This document shows, one piece after another, positions 27,295-35,540 of a stretch of DNA of 64,000 nucleotides. This stretch comes from Mucilaginibacter dorajii. GTDB lineage: Bacteria; Bacteroidota; Bacteroidia; Sphingobacteriales; Sphingobacteriaceae. The DNA lies in NCBI RefSeq assembly GCF_024808255.1, contig NZ_JANTYS010000033.1, positions 1 to 64,000 on the forward strand. The letters run 5' to 3'. A program made the position numbers and the translations under genes. Every line of letters begins with the position of its first letter. The first letter of the stretch is position 1. The notes below the pieces were generated by a model. It was not told where the DNA came from and searched no databases. It saw nothing but the letters and a program-made list of their open reading frames with translations.

Positions 27295-27882
27295 TTAATT
27301 GAATAAAATATCGACTATCATTTTTTTACGCTCGTTAAGCAGTTTGGTGTATTGCAGGTCATCAAGCTCAAATATGATTTTGAAAAGCGGGCGGGTTAGT
27401 AAAGGGTAAGCCATTAACGCAAACAGGTTAAGTAAAAAATTCATTGGCTTCATTTTTTTTACAGCATCCTTTTCCATCTCGGTCTGAATTTCTTTCAAAA
27501 AGGCGGCAAGGACGTTTGGCCTATCTTTCTTTTGGAAGCTAAATCCGTTTGAATTGATCTCGGCAATCATGAAGCTTTCCTGGTAAGGGTAAGTGGCAAG
27601 CTGTGTGTAAAATACCTCTATAAAGCGTTCAATTTTTTTCTTGAATGGAAGTGTCGATTGGATCACTTCGTCCATTCGGTTACCCATATCGTGCATCGAT
27701 TCGTCAAAAACCTGTCTAAACAAAACGTCTTTTGACCGGAAATAATAGTTAACCAAAGTACGGGTAACACCCGCGGCATCTGCAATATCCTGGGTGGTTG
27801 CATTGAGTTTGCCTTCTGCAAAAAAGATCCGTTTGGCGGTGTCTTTTATCAATTGCTCGGCCCCTGTATCTCTTATTGCCAT
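27295..27882 (-). CDS. TetR family transcriptional regulator of the efflux operon
   Basis: This 195-residue protein has a TetR helix-turn-helix in residues about 10-57 (IFFAEGKLNATTQDIADAAG then RTLVNYYFRSKDVLF), followed by an all-helical ligand-binding domain. It lies upstream of, and in the same direction as, the pump operon. Three matching TGAC-N6-GTCA dyads, two before the pump and one 17 bases upstream of its own start, indicate that it represses both itself and the pump. Ligands are presumably pump substrates. The family assignment is firm; the target assignment is inference from operator position. Confidence 0.93.
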   Translation of the reverse strand: MAIRDTGAEQLIKDTAKRIFFAEGKLNATTQDIADAAGVTRTLVNYYFRSKDVLFRQVFDESMHDMGNRMDEVIQSTLPFKKKIERFIEVFYTQLATYPYQESFMIAEINSNGFSFQKKDRPNVLAAFLKEIQTEMEKDAVKKMKPMNFLLNLFALMAYPLLTRPLFKIIFELDDLQYTKLLNERKKMIVDILFN

Positions 27883-27898
27883 GGCTGACTATTTTGTT

Positions 27899-27912
27899 TG
27901 ACTAATTTGTCA
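27899..27912. promoter_or_regulatory. TetR-type operator copy 3, in the regulator's own promoter
   Basis: The 14-base dyad TGAC-TAATTT-GTCA lies 17 bases before the TetR start codon. A second TTTGAC-like half-site overlaps it at 27885-27888. It shares the core with the two copies near the pump, consistent with autorepression. Confidence 0.7.
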
Positions 27913-27974
27913 GACAAAGAACGGGGTTTCCCGCTTTTTTATTGCCAGTTTATTGTCATTATTAGCTACCCAAA

Positions 27975-29018
27975 TTATCTGTGATCCTGTTTCTCTTTAA
28001 AGTTGGTAATGGTATTTCCATCATAACGATGCACCCCGTCAAATGTGCCAAACCAAATACTTCCTTTATCATCTTCTAAAATCCCGAAAATCATTCCTTT
28101 ATTTGTTATTTCGGTTACAGTTGGCTTTTTATCAGACAAGGACTTTTCGTCATACCGGGAAAGTGCCCAAGCTTGGATATTCCCCGTTTCTGTACTAACC
28201 CAAGCCGGGCTATTAGCGCTTTCTGAACTGGTCCAAATATTACCTTTTTTATCCTCGATTATATGACCAACAAACTTCTGGGTAAAATTAGTAAACGTTT
28301 TGCCGTCATAACGCCAAAGGCCATCACCTCCGCCAAGCCAGATATTGCCTTTTTTATCTTCGATTATAGAACGAACATTGGTAAAAGGTTTACCGTTATG
28401 GATGAAAGCGGCAAAAGTCTTTCCATCATATACGAAGGTATTGCCTCCTGTAGCAAACCAAAACTTGCCTGTTTTATCTTCAATAACAGAATTAACATTG
28501 TTATTGGAAAGCTCGTCTTTCGCTGTGAAATTTCGAAATGATTTGCCATCGTAACGACTTGCTCCGAACCAAATATTGCCTGTTTTATCTTCATAAATAC
28601 AAGTAACGCTGTTTCCGGCAAGTCCATCTTTAGTTGTAAAATTTTGAAAGGATTTGCCATCATAATAATAGACACCTGAACCAATACTTCCGAACCATAA
28701 GTTGCCTCTTCTATCTTCTAAAACAGAAAAGAACCGGGCCGAACTTACTTTACCGGTAATATTGGTAAAAGATTTTCCATCGTATTTAAAAATACCATCA
28801 AATGCAGCAATCCAAATGTTGCCCTTTTTATCCTGTATGATATTACGGGTGATGAGGTTAGGTCCGCTGGAAGTGATCACGCTTTTGGTTGCGGACTTAA
28901 TAGTGTCTTTTGGCATCTCTGTTTTGACTTGTCCTCTGCAGGAAGTACAAAAAACAAGCATCAGGAACAAAGGAGCACTAATTAAAATTAAGTAATTGGT
29001 TGTTAGCTTGTTGTTCAT
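27975..29018 (-). CDS. Secreted beta-propeller lipoprotein with two-component-regulator propeller repeats
   Basis: This 347-residue protein is counted from ATG at 29018; an upstream in-frame start would prepend 20 residues and spoil the signal peptide. The signal ends CTSC (Cys27 probably lipidated). Seven or so repeats of the form IIEDKKGNIWLG...YDGKTFTNF build a propeller like the input domain of hybrid two-component sensors, but no kinase or membrane helix follows. It may be a surface binding protein or a detached sensor domain. It follows the next upstream gene, a sialidase-like propeller, by 81 bases. The ligand is unknown. Confidence 0.8.
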   Translation of the reverse strand: MNNKLTTNYLILISAPLFLMLVFCTSCRGQVKTEMPKDTIKSATKSVITSSGPNLITRNIIQDKKGNIWIAAFDGIFKYDGKSFTNITGKVSSARFFSVLEDRRGNLWFGSIGSGVYYYDGKSFQNFTTKDGLAGNSVTCIYEDKTGNIWFGASRYDGKSFRNFTAKDELSNNNVNSVIEDKTGKFWFATGGNTFVYDGKTFAAFIHNGKPFTNVRSIIEDKKGNIWLGGGDGLWRYDGKTFTNFTQKFVGHIIEDKKGNIWTSSESANSPAWVSTETGNIQAWALSRYDEKSLSDKKPTVTEITNKGMIFGILEDDKGSIWFGTFDGVHRYDGNTITNFKEKQDHR

Positions 29019-29099
29019 ACTACAGAAATGATATTGATTAATAATGATTACCAATGCTTTAAAATCGGCGATACACATTGTTTCTGAGTTTGGATTTTT

Positions 29100-30206
29100 T
29101 TAACATCCTTTATTTGGTATGGCATACATCACGTTGCCCGAAACAGATAAATTGAAGCCATAATTTTCTATAGCAGGAAGTAGTGATAGTTTTTCCCATG
29201 TTTTGCCCATGTCGGCTGACCGGAATATGCCATCTGAGCGGCCACATATTAAATATTTACCCATTTGTTTAATTGATAAAATATCCGATGAAGATTTAAG
29301 TAAGCCTATTTTTTTCATTAATAAACTACCCCAGAAAGGTTGAAGTTCTTCGCCTATGGCATTCCAGGTTTTTCCACTATCCAGTGAAATGTGCATGCTG
29401 TTTGTGTGGGTTATTGTGTTGTTGACTATAGCAGCAAATCCTCCATCTATACGCTCCACAGCGGTGCCTGCACTCCCTTCACTAATCACACGATCCCAGT
29501 TTTCACCATCATCGGTCGATCTTAATATTCCCTGTGTGCTGACAGCCAGGAGTACACCGTTTGACTCTACCAATTTCATTACCCAGCCTCTAACATGCAC
29601 ATATTTCCAGGTTTTTCCACTGTTAGTGGATTTAAAAATGGCGTTGTTGGAGCCGATGAAAACTGTGCCTCCCGTAGTTTCAAAAACGCTGCTTACTTGT
29701 CTCTCTTTATAGTTTTTGTACATCCAATCTATCGTTTTGTTAAGGCGTACGGCTTGCTCTTGAAAATTGGTGTACACGGGCGACCAATCACTCTTTCCGT
29801 TTGTTTTTTGTAAAAATTGACCCCTGAAATTATATGCAAGTATCCTATTCTTGCCAGGAGCAATGTTACGTTGCTCACCAGGGAAAATTTCTTTTGTCCA
29901 AAAAGGAGTTGTAGAATTTGGTTCATTGTGATAAACCCCATTGCCGGCACGTAAATATAGCCCACGGTCATTTGCAAATAGACCATCTCTCCACACACCT
30001 TCTCTCTGCAAATTTTCAGGCAGTCCTTCGCTAATGTCCTGCCATGTTTGTCCGCCATCAGCAGATTTAAAAATGATGTTGACAATCGCCGATGATTTGC
30101 CTTCTTTTATTGGTTTCTTTTTTGCTTCCTTTTCTTTTAGCACAAAAGAATTTAGTAGAAATAATACCAGGAAGATTGCCGGAACAAATACAAATAATCT
30201 TTTCAT
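29100..30206 (-). CDS. Secreted BNR/sialidase-like (YCF48-type) propeller protein
   Basis: This 368-residue protein has an N-terminal hydrophobic anchor or signal (MKRLFVFVPAIFLVLFLL) and several Asp-box repeats: SADGGQTWQDIS (about 49), STNSGKTWKYV (191), STDDGENWDRV (228), SLDSGKTWNAI (273) and SADMGKTWEKL (328). Asp-box propellers are found in sialidases, photosystem assembly factors and many binding proteins. The Arg triad of true sialidases is not evident, so an enzyme call is not justified. The last residue is Cys (NKGC). It precedes the propeller lipoprotein on the same strand. Confidence 0.75.
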   Translation of the reverse strand: MKRLFVFVPAIFLVLFLLNSFVLKEKEAKKKPIKEGKSSAIVNIIFKSADGGQTWQDISEGLPENLQREGVWRDGLFANDRGLYLRAGNGVYHNEPNSTTPFWTKEIFPGEQRNIAPGKNRILAYNFRGQFLQKTNGKSDWSPVYTNFQEQAVRLNKTIDWMYKNYKERQVSSVFETTGGTVFIGSNNAIFKSTNSGKTWKYVHVRGWVMKLVESNGVLLAVSTQGILRSTDDGENWDRVISEGSAGTAVERIDGGFAAIVNNTITHTNSMHISLDSGKTWNAIGEELQPFWGSLLMKKIGLLKSSSDILSIKQMGKYLICGRSDGIFRSADMGKTWEKLSLLPAIENYGFNLSVSGNVMYAIPNKGC

Positions 30207-30405
30207 TTTTTTAAATTTAAGTGAAACATATGCTTCATAATCTATTTGATGATCCTATCAGAATTGATGCAGCAAAATTACTTTGATATCATCCGGCGCA
30301 GGGAATTTGGATTGTAAATAAAAGTGTAAACTTTGTAAATAAAACGTTGATAGGATGCCTGATGCCCGAAATCTCCTTGCTGGAAACTAATACCTGAAAT
30401 TTAGA

Positions 30406-30489
30406 GGGTTAACATAACTTAACACATTAAAAATGTAATTAGTTGATTATGAGTAATTTGTGTCGTTTTTCTTTAAAAAGTGTTAACCC
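30406..30489. repeat. TTAACATAACTTAAC repeat, second copy
   Basis: GGGTTAACATAACTTAACA (30406-30424) is identical to 19655-19673. Both copies are followed about 60-65 bases later by a GGTTAACACA/TGTTAACCCA-like end, so the unit is about 85 bases with inverted ends. It occupies part of the 711-base gap before the HD-STAND operon. Confidence 0.55.
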
Positions 30490-30694
30490 AAACTGCGGGC
30501 TGAATTATAGCATAAACTAAATACGGGGACGCGACACATTTAGTAGAATCACAAGTCGTCGTTTTAGCGCGGGGGCTTGTGTTGAGGAAAGAAGTGATAG
30601 CTGAGCTGTGCTTTACGATGTGATTGGTTTACTAATTCACATAGGTTATCCCACATTGCATCGTTCAACACTTGCGATAAGGAGGGGGCGTTTT

Positions 30695-30856
30695 GCCCGT
30701 TGTTGGTGTTGTCACCAATAACTTTTCCGGCGCTATTTCGCTAAGGAATATTTAGGTAGTCGCAAAAAGCAGGCAGTCGCTATCCCAGTTGCTTTATAGG
30801 AAACGACAACAGTTGGCTGTCCGACTCTGTTGTTGGTGACAATACCAACAACGGGC
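30695..30856. repeat. 162-base inverted-end element, copy A
   Basis: The 24-base ends (30695-30718 and 30833-30856) are inverted repeats with one mismatch. Each end also folds on itself (TTGGTG-TTGT-CACCAA on the left). The interior carries AACTTTTCCGGCGCTAT and CTAAGGAATAT, shared with copies B (35367) and C (38526), all in the same orientation. No transposase is encoded. It has the size and shape of a MITE or a recombination cassette border, and it ends 61 bases before the HD-STAND gene. Confidence 0.85.
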
Positions 30857-30917
30857 GGAATTATTTCTAATATATTTTATAACAAATCTACTATCGATAA
30901 ATATTATTGTATTTTTA

Positions 30918-33638
30918 ATGTTAGATAAAATTGTTATTGAGCCAATGACCTATCATTCTCCTGAACTCCACTTTCCTGAACGGTTTACCCAAAAATTATC
31001 TCAAGGTACAACCTTTGATTATCAACAGATTTTAAAAAACTTAAAGACAAAAATTACCGAATTTATTTCAACAGGAAATACTTATCAAGAGTTTTTTAAA
31101 GACTACACTAATCATGGCATTAGCCATATTAACGAAGTACTATTAAACGCGGATTTTTTAATACCGGCTCATACCTTTGAGCAACTAAGCGTAAGTGAGG
31201 TGTTCTATCTGACATCATCGATACTTTTACACGACATCGCGCTACATATACCTTGGCCGGTATTTTATTGCTTACTAACAGGGAGTAATGTCAAAATTAT
31301 CGAAAATAATAAATCGTTGGACGATGGGCTATCCTGGGAAGCCGCATTTGAAAGTTATTTAGCGGAACGGAAAGAACTACAATTACTAAATAAACCAAAA
31401 GAATGGGAACCAGGCGATAAAGAAAAAAGAATCGTTGGCGAATTTATACGGAAGAACCATCACCGTTATGCTCAGGAAATTGCGGAAGTTGGTATTTGTG
31501 ATCCCGGGCGAGGTCGTTGTGAAAGTATTTTTTATCCGGATATCCGGATAGAGGAAAAACGGATTATTGGGATTATCGCCCGAAGCCACAACCATAATAT
31601 GAATGATCTAAAATTGCAAGCATATATGGAACAAAATTGGGGAGAAACGGAACGGCCGTTTGGTGTACGTATTAAATATTTGATGGCTGTTTTGCGTATT
31701 GCTGACTATATGGCAATAGACTCTGAACGATCTGGCTTGAATTTATATCGTTATATCGAATCTAAGAGATCGTTTATTGAACATTTAAAACATAAGATGA
31801 TCAAGCCGGTTATTCGATCCGAAATTGTTAATAAAGTATTAGAAGTGCATGTTTATGATCCCACAAGCATACTGGAGGCCTATACTTTGGCAAGTGAGTT
31901 ACATAAGCAATCGTTTTCTTTGCCCGACGTTGTAAACGAAGTCAGGTTATTGCTGATTGATATTCAACGTGAAATTAATGGTGGAACAGAGATTGTTGCA
32001 GCGCTGAATAAAGAATATCGTGAAGATAGGTTTGAATTAAATCTCGAGGAGATTAATTGGAAAGGGCTGTCATATTGTCCTAAATATAAAAACCCGACGA
32101 AAGGCATTTATAAATTGCTTCCTTATCGTTATCCTGGTTATTTAATTGACAACTATCTGCAATCTGTTACTAAAACGACCAATAATATTGACTTTTACGT
32201 AAACGACGACTGGCACCCTGTCAAAAGTCCTGATTTGCAGGAAATTTACTATCCGCTTTCGTTCAAAAAACTTAAAGGTACATTTTCAAAAAAAATTGTT
32301 TTTGAATCAGATATAGAAACACCCATTGAAAATATTATGGCGAGCGAACGCCCGCTTACATCAGTCAAGGAAATCTCTCAAACTGTATCAGGTAATGTTA
32401 TCGACGCAGTAGAAACAAGTAGCCATATTGAAATGGTTCGGGACATTTTCAGAAAAGAAAACATGGGAACCGGTATTATTGCTGACCTTGGTTTCGGAAA
32501 AACTGTACTTTGCAAAGCGCTGCTCCATTTTTTTAAACTTCGCTCCACAAATAAAAGAGAATTGGAAAAGGAATTTTGGGAAGATTTAGGTCATCTTGAA
32601 GAACTGCAATATATTCCTTTGTTATATACTTGTCGTTCATCACGACGAGTAAGAAAATACACATCTGTAAGGGATTTTATCGCTGATGCACTCTCGGAGA
32701 TAATTGATGAGGATAGTAAAAAGTATAATCTACTGATTAATGAGTTTGCGAAGATATTCCACGAAAAGTCCCACCGAATCTTGTTTATTGTAGATGCCAT
32801 TGACGAATTAGAAGATCGTTTGGATGGCGATATTATACGTGAGTTCATGAAATTTTTAATGACACATATTGTTGATGATGGTTTTCACACGCTGGTTTTT
32901 ACTAAAAGAGATGGATTAGAAACCCAACATAAGGAAGATACATTAAGATATTCTATTGAACAATTAAATGAAGAACAACAACAATGCATCGTGTTGAAAT
33001 TATGTAATTTATATGATATAAAAGATGAGGAGCAAATTCGTGACTACTTGGATGTTTTAACTGGCAATAATACAAGCCTACAGCTAAAAAAAAACGTGCT
33101 TAATCTTACAAACAGCTTTATTTATTATCATAAATTCAACAAGCCACCAACTATAGATCAATTTGAAAAGGAATTAATACGAATTTTTTTTGCCAGAAAG
33201 AACGTCGTTTATACAGAAGAAATGCGTCTATTTTTAACTGAAATAGCTTTAAAAATACGGGCTCAAGGAGATGGAAGATATGTCAAAGAGAATGAATTAT
33301 TGGAATTGGCCGAACAAAACTACGAAAAGCTCAATTTCACCAACGCCCGTCTATTAATTGACTTATTGACGCATAGAGTAGGTATTTTAAAGCGTAGGGT
33401 TGAAATTATAAAGGGGGAACGCACCATTATTTATGAATTTAACGAAATAAAACAATATCAAAATCTATTGGGCATGAGAGATGCAGAAGGTATCACCCAT
33501 GTTGATCAGATAAAACCTAAAATTAATGAGCTATTAGGGCCTGACGTCCTTTTAGCTATGGATCAATTGCCGGAATCGGTTAAGAGGTTGATTATAAATA
33601 TATTAAAATATTTAAATCGCGATGGAGGCGATCATTAA
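30918..33638 (+). CDS. HD phosphohydrolase domain fused to STAND-type P-loop NTPase (putative defence protein)
   Basis: This 906-residue cytosolic protein has an HD-type metal phosphohydrolase domain in about residues 55-345. Candidate ligands are His66 and His70 (NHGISH), His105-Asp106 (SILLHDIA), His181/182 (KNHHRY), His224 (ARSHNHN) and Asp263 (RIADYM). It resembles HD domains reported in bacterial conflict systems (HD-CE type, from memory). A linker follows, then a STAND-like NTPase: P-loop ADLGFGKT (522-529; first Gly of the motif replaced by Ala), Walker B ILFIVDAIDEL (621-631), and sensor Arg in FTKRDGL (664). The C-terminal 160 residues are helical. The DNA is AT-richer than its surroundings. 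It is translationally coupled to the next gene. The role is inferred; no named system is recognised. Confidence 0.8.
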   Translation: MLDKIVIEPMTYHSPELHFPERFTQKLSQGTTFDYQQILKNLKTKITEFISTGNTYQEFFKDYTNHGISHINEVLLNADFLIPAHTFEQLSVSEVFYLTSSILLHDIALHIPWPVFYCLLTGSNVKIIENNKSLDDGLSWEAAFESYLAERKELQLLNKPKEWEPGDKEKRIVGEFIRKNHHRYAQEIAEVGICDPGRGRCESIFYPDIRIEEKRIIGIIARSHNHNMNDLKLQAYMEQNWGETERPFGVRIKYLMAVLRIADYMAIDSERSGLNLYRYIESKRSFIEHLKHKMIKPVIRSEIVNKVLEVHVYDPTSILEAYTLASELHKQSFSLPDVVNEVRLLLIDIQREINGGTEIVAALNKEYREDRFELNLEEINWKGLSYCPKYKNPTKGIYKLLPYRYPGYLIDNYLQSVTKTTNNIDFYVNDDWHPVKSPDLQEIYYPLSFKKLKGTFSKKIVFESDIETPIENIMASERPLTSVKEISQTVSGNVIDAVETSSHIEMVRDIFRKENMGTGIIADLGFGKTVLCKALLHFFKLRSTNKRELEKEFWEDLGHLEELQYIPLLYTCRSSRRVRKYTSVRDFIADALSEIIDEDSKKYNLLINEFAKIFHEKSHRILFIVDAIDELEDRLDGDIIREFMKFLMTHIVDDGFHTLVFTKRDGLETQHKEDTLRYSIEQLNEEQQQCIVLKLCNLYDIKDEEQIRDYLDVLTGNNTSLQLKKNVLNLTNSFIYYHKFNKPPTIDQFEKELIRIFFARKNVVYTEEMRLFLTEIALKIRAQGDGRYVKENELLELAEQNYEKLNFTNARLLIDLLTHRVGILKRRVEIIKGERTIIYEFNEIKQYQNLLGMRDAEGITHVDQIKPKINELLGPDVLLAMDQLPESVKRLIINILKYLNRDGGDH

Positions 33639-34998
33639 AAAGATGAACGAATCAACAAAATTTATAAACGAAGTACTTGATGATCCGTTTAAAAACCTGG
33701 GGATCAATACTCGTGCAAGCCTTGATCTGGCTGTCGACTACCTTGTTCGATCTCATGATAGAGAAGACCAACCGCTTCTTGAGAAAGTAGTTAAAATTCT
33801 TTTTTATGAATTTGACAATGAGCATCATAAACAGTTTAACTCCTCGGATGATTCATTTGAAATGATAAGCCGATTGTTAATGAATAGCTTTTGGGGTGAT
33901 GAAACATTGCTAATATTAACCAAACAATATTTGTACGAGCCAGCTAAAAACAATGATTTTCATGATGTTTTTATGGAATACTTACTTGTTAAACTGGAAC
34001 GACGATCTCGTTACCTCATCACAGAAAATTTCGGTTATTTTGAAGAAATGTTTTTAAATAATCCTATTGAGTCTTATTCCGAGGTAGAACAGGCTATTTA
34101 TTGCATGCATGCTTTGAACGCTTATTTTCTTTACTTTGGTAACAAACTTGAGCTTTCGGCGCAAGAGTTTTTGCAAATCACACGGGAAAATCTTTGGAAA
34201 ATATCTTCTCACCAGCAAACGAAACTACGTCGATTGGCCATTTGGGCATTGTATTGGTGTGATAATGGCACCGACGATAAATCAGGATTGCTCAAACTTA
34301 ATAAACAGGAAGCCGATGTCCTTTCTAATGGTACCATTAACAATCCAGACCAGATGACCAACGGGCGGATTACTTGTATGTTAATTAAAAACAATCATAA
34401 ATTGCTAAAAACTGTTATTGCTGCGAGAAATGCAATTGACGGCTGGGAGTTTGATATCAACAAAAAGGTTGATTTGTTTGCTATTTCACACGTTAAAACG
34501 CCTTATCATGCCATTATCGAAACGGTCTGTCTGGACATATTAAGTTTGACCGAAAGAAAAATTTGGTTGGAAAAAATGGTTATACCATATTTAACCCTTT
34601 TTGCTTCAAAAAATACAATTCGTAAATTATTTTCATATCTACTAACTAATGGGATGCAACAGGAAGCTGCCTTTATTATTTTGGGTAGTTTAGGCCATCT
34701 TCAGTCGAATCAAGTTAACGAAGAAGTATATGCTAATTTTCCTAAAATAATTGATAGGATAATTAGTAGAAAGGGCGATTTGATTCATAAACTTAAGGCC
34801 AAAGACACAACAGGGAGATGGGCTTATTATTTTGTCTTGGTTCCGGCCTCAAGAGAGGCTGCTTTTCTGCATTCAATTGAAGGAGACGGAACTATTGATT
34901 TGGAACATTATGGAAAAGTTGTCGCGTCTTGTTATGGTGAGTCCCCTACTCAAGAAGTTAAAGATTACTTAAAAGAAAAATATAGATTCGAAGTTTAG
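33622..34998 (+). CDS. Helical protein of unknown family, partner of the HD-STAND protein
   Basis: This protein of 458 residues is counted from ATG at 33622, which overlaps the previous gene by 17 bases; ATG at 33643 (MNESTKF), five bases after the stop, is an equally good start. I recognise no family. The sequence is almost entirely amphipathic helix, with repeating two-helix units through the middle (LLILTKQYLYEPAK, VFMEYLLVKLERR, LWKISSHQQTKLRRLAIWALYW), like HEAT or TPR-type scaffolds. It has no signal peptide, membrane helix or visible catalytic motif. A late motif, GRWAYYFVLVPASREAAFLH near 397-416, may be a contact site. Tight coupling suggests it binds or senses for the HD-STAND protein. 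Confidence 0.65.
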   Translation: MEAIIKKMNESTKFINEVLDDPFKNLGINTRASLDLAVDYLVRSHDREDQPLLEKVVKILFYEFDNEHHKQFNSSDDSFEMISRLLMNSFWGDETLLILTKQYLYEPAKNNDFHDVFMEYLLVKLERRSRYLITENFGYFEEMFLNNPIESYSEVEQAIYCMHALNAYFLYFGNKLELSAQEFLQITRENLWKISSHQQTKLRRLAIWALYWCDNGTDDKSGLLKLNKQEADVLSNGTINNPDQMTNGRITCMLIKNNHKLLKTVIAARNAIDGWEFDINKKVDLFAISHVKTPYHAIIETVCLDILSLTERKIWLEKMVIPYLTLFASKNTIRKLFSYLLTNGMQQEAAFIILGSLGHLQSNQVNEEVYANFPKIIDRIISRKGDLIHKLKAKDTTGRWAYYFVLVPASREAAFLHSIEGDGTIDLEHYGKVVASCYGESPTQEVKDYLKEKYRFEV

Positions 34999-35120
34999 AT
35001 AAGGTTAAAGTGTGTTCATTTGCTTACTCTATACGCAGTAAAAATCGATCTATTATGAGATGAAAGAAATGTTATGGTTTCAGAAATGGTATTTATAATA
35101 ATTTAGCTTAATAGACGCAT

Positions 35121-35166
35121 AGGGATTTTTATTCATAAGGTAATATTTGAATAAAAATCCCTTATA
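35121..35166 (+). terminator. Hairpin terminator after the HD-STAND operon
   Basis: Perfect 15-base arms (35121-35135, AGGGATTTTTATTCA; 35148-35162) enclose a 12-base loop and are followed by TATAGGTT. The stem is A/T-rich with T runs on both strands. It lies 123 bases after the operon stop and would isolate it from the element and genes to the right. Confidence 0.55.
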
Positions 35167-35274
35167 GGTTATTTTGTCCTCAAAACCGACATTGCCACGA
35201 ACCGATTTTTGATATTGCCGCTAAAATTTGTTCCATAAAAAAAAGTAGCCCATAAATTGGTTATTTGTTGTTAG

Positions 35275-35305
35275 TCGTACTCATCGTCGGAGTCGAACCG
35301 ACGTG
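35275..35305 (-). other. tRNA-3'-end-like remnant, possible attachment site
   Basis: On the minus strand, 35303-35285 forms a perfect T-arm: a 6-base stem with the 7-base loop TTCGACT, which fits T54-T55-C56-R57-A58. It is followed by an acceptor-like GATGAGTACG. No anticodon arm or matching 5' acceptor is present, so it is not a tRNA gene. A diverged direct copy lies at 42411-42448. Confidence 0.5.
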
Positions 35306-35366
35306 TTTTTTCATGTATTTTAGATCAATTCGCCTATAGGTACGCTTCGCCGGTTGTTTGTGTTCT

Positions 35367-35529
35367 GCCCGTTGTTGGTGTTGTCACCAATAACTTTTCC
35401 GGCGCTATTGTCGCTAAGGAATATCGATGTAGTTCCAAAAAGCACACCGCCGCCATCCCAGGTGCTTTAAGGGAAACGATAATCGTTAGTAGCCCGACTC
35501 TGTTGTTGGTGACAACACCAATAAGGGAC
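35367..35529. repeat. Inverted-end element, copy B
   Basis: This copy is the same as that at 30695 in orientation and length. The left end is 35367-35390, identical over 24 bases to copy A. The right end is 35506-35529, degraded in its last bases. The interior keeps AACTTTTCCGGCGCTAT and CTAAGGAATAT. Its right edge lies 11 bases from the stop of the next SDR gene. With copy A it brackets the HD-STAND operon. Confidence 0.85.
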
Positions 35530-35540
35530 GGAAAAAAGAA

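Noticed and set aside
30695..30856. Integron attC site
   Set aside because: The palindromic size fits, but the terminal words read GCCCGTTG and AACGGGC instead of the attC RYYYAAC and GTTRRRY boxes, and there is no integron integrase.
35275..35305. tRNA gene
   Set aside because: Only a T-arm and an acceptor-like tail are present. No anticodon arm or D-arm and no matching 5' acceptor strand are found in the following 80 bases.
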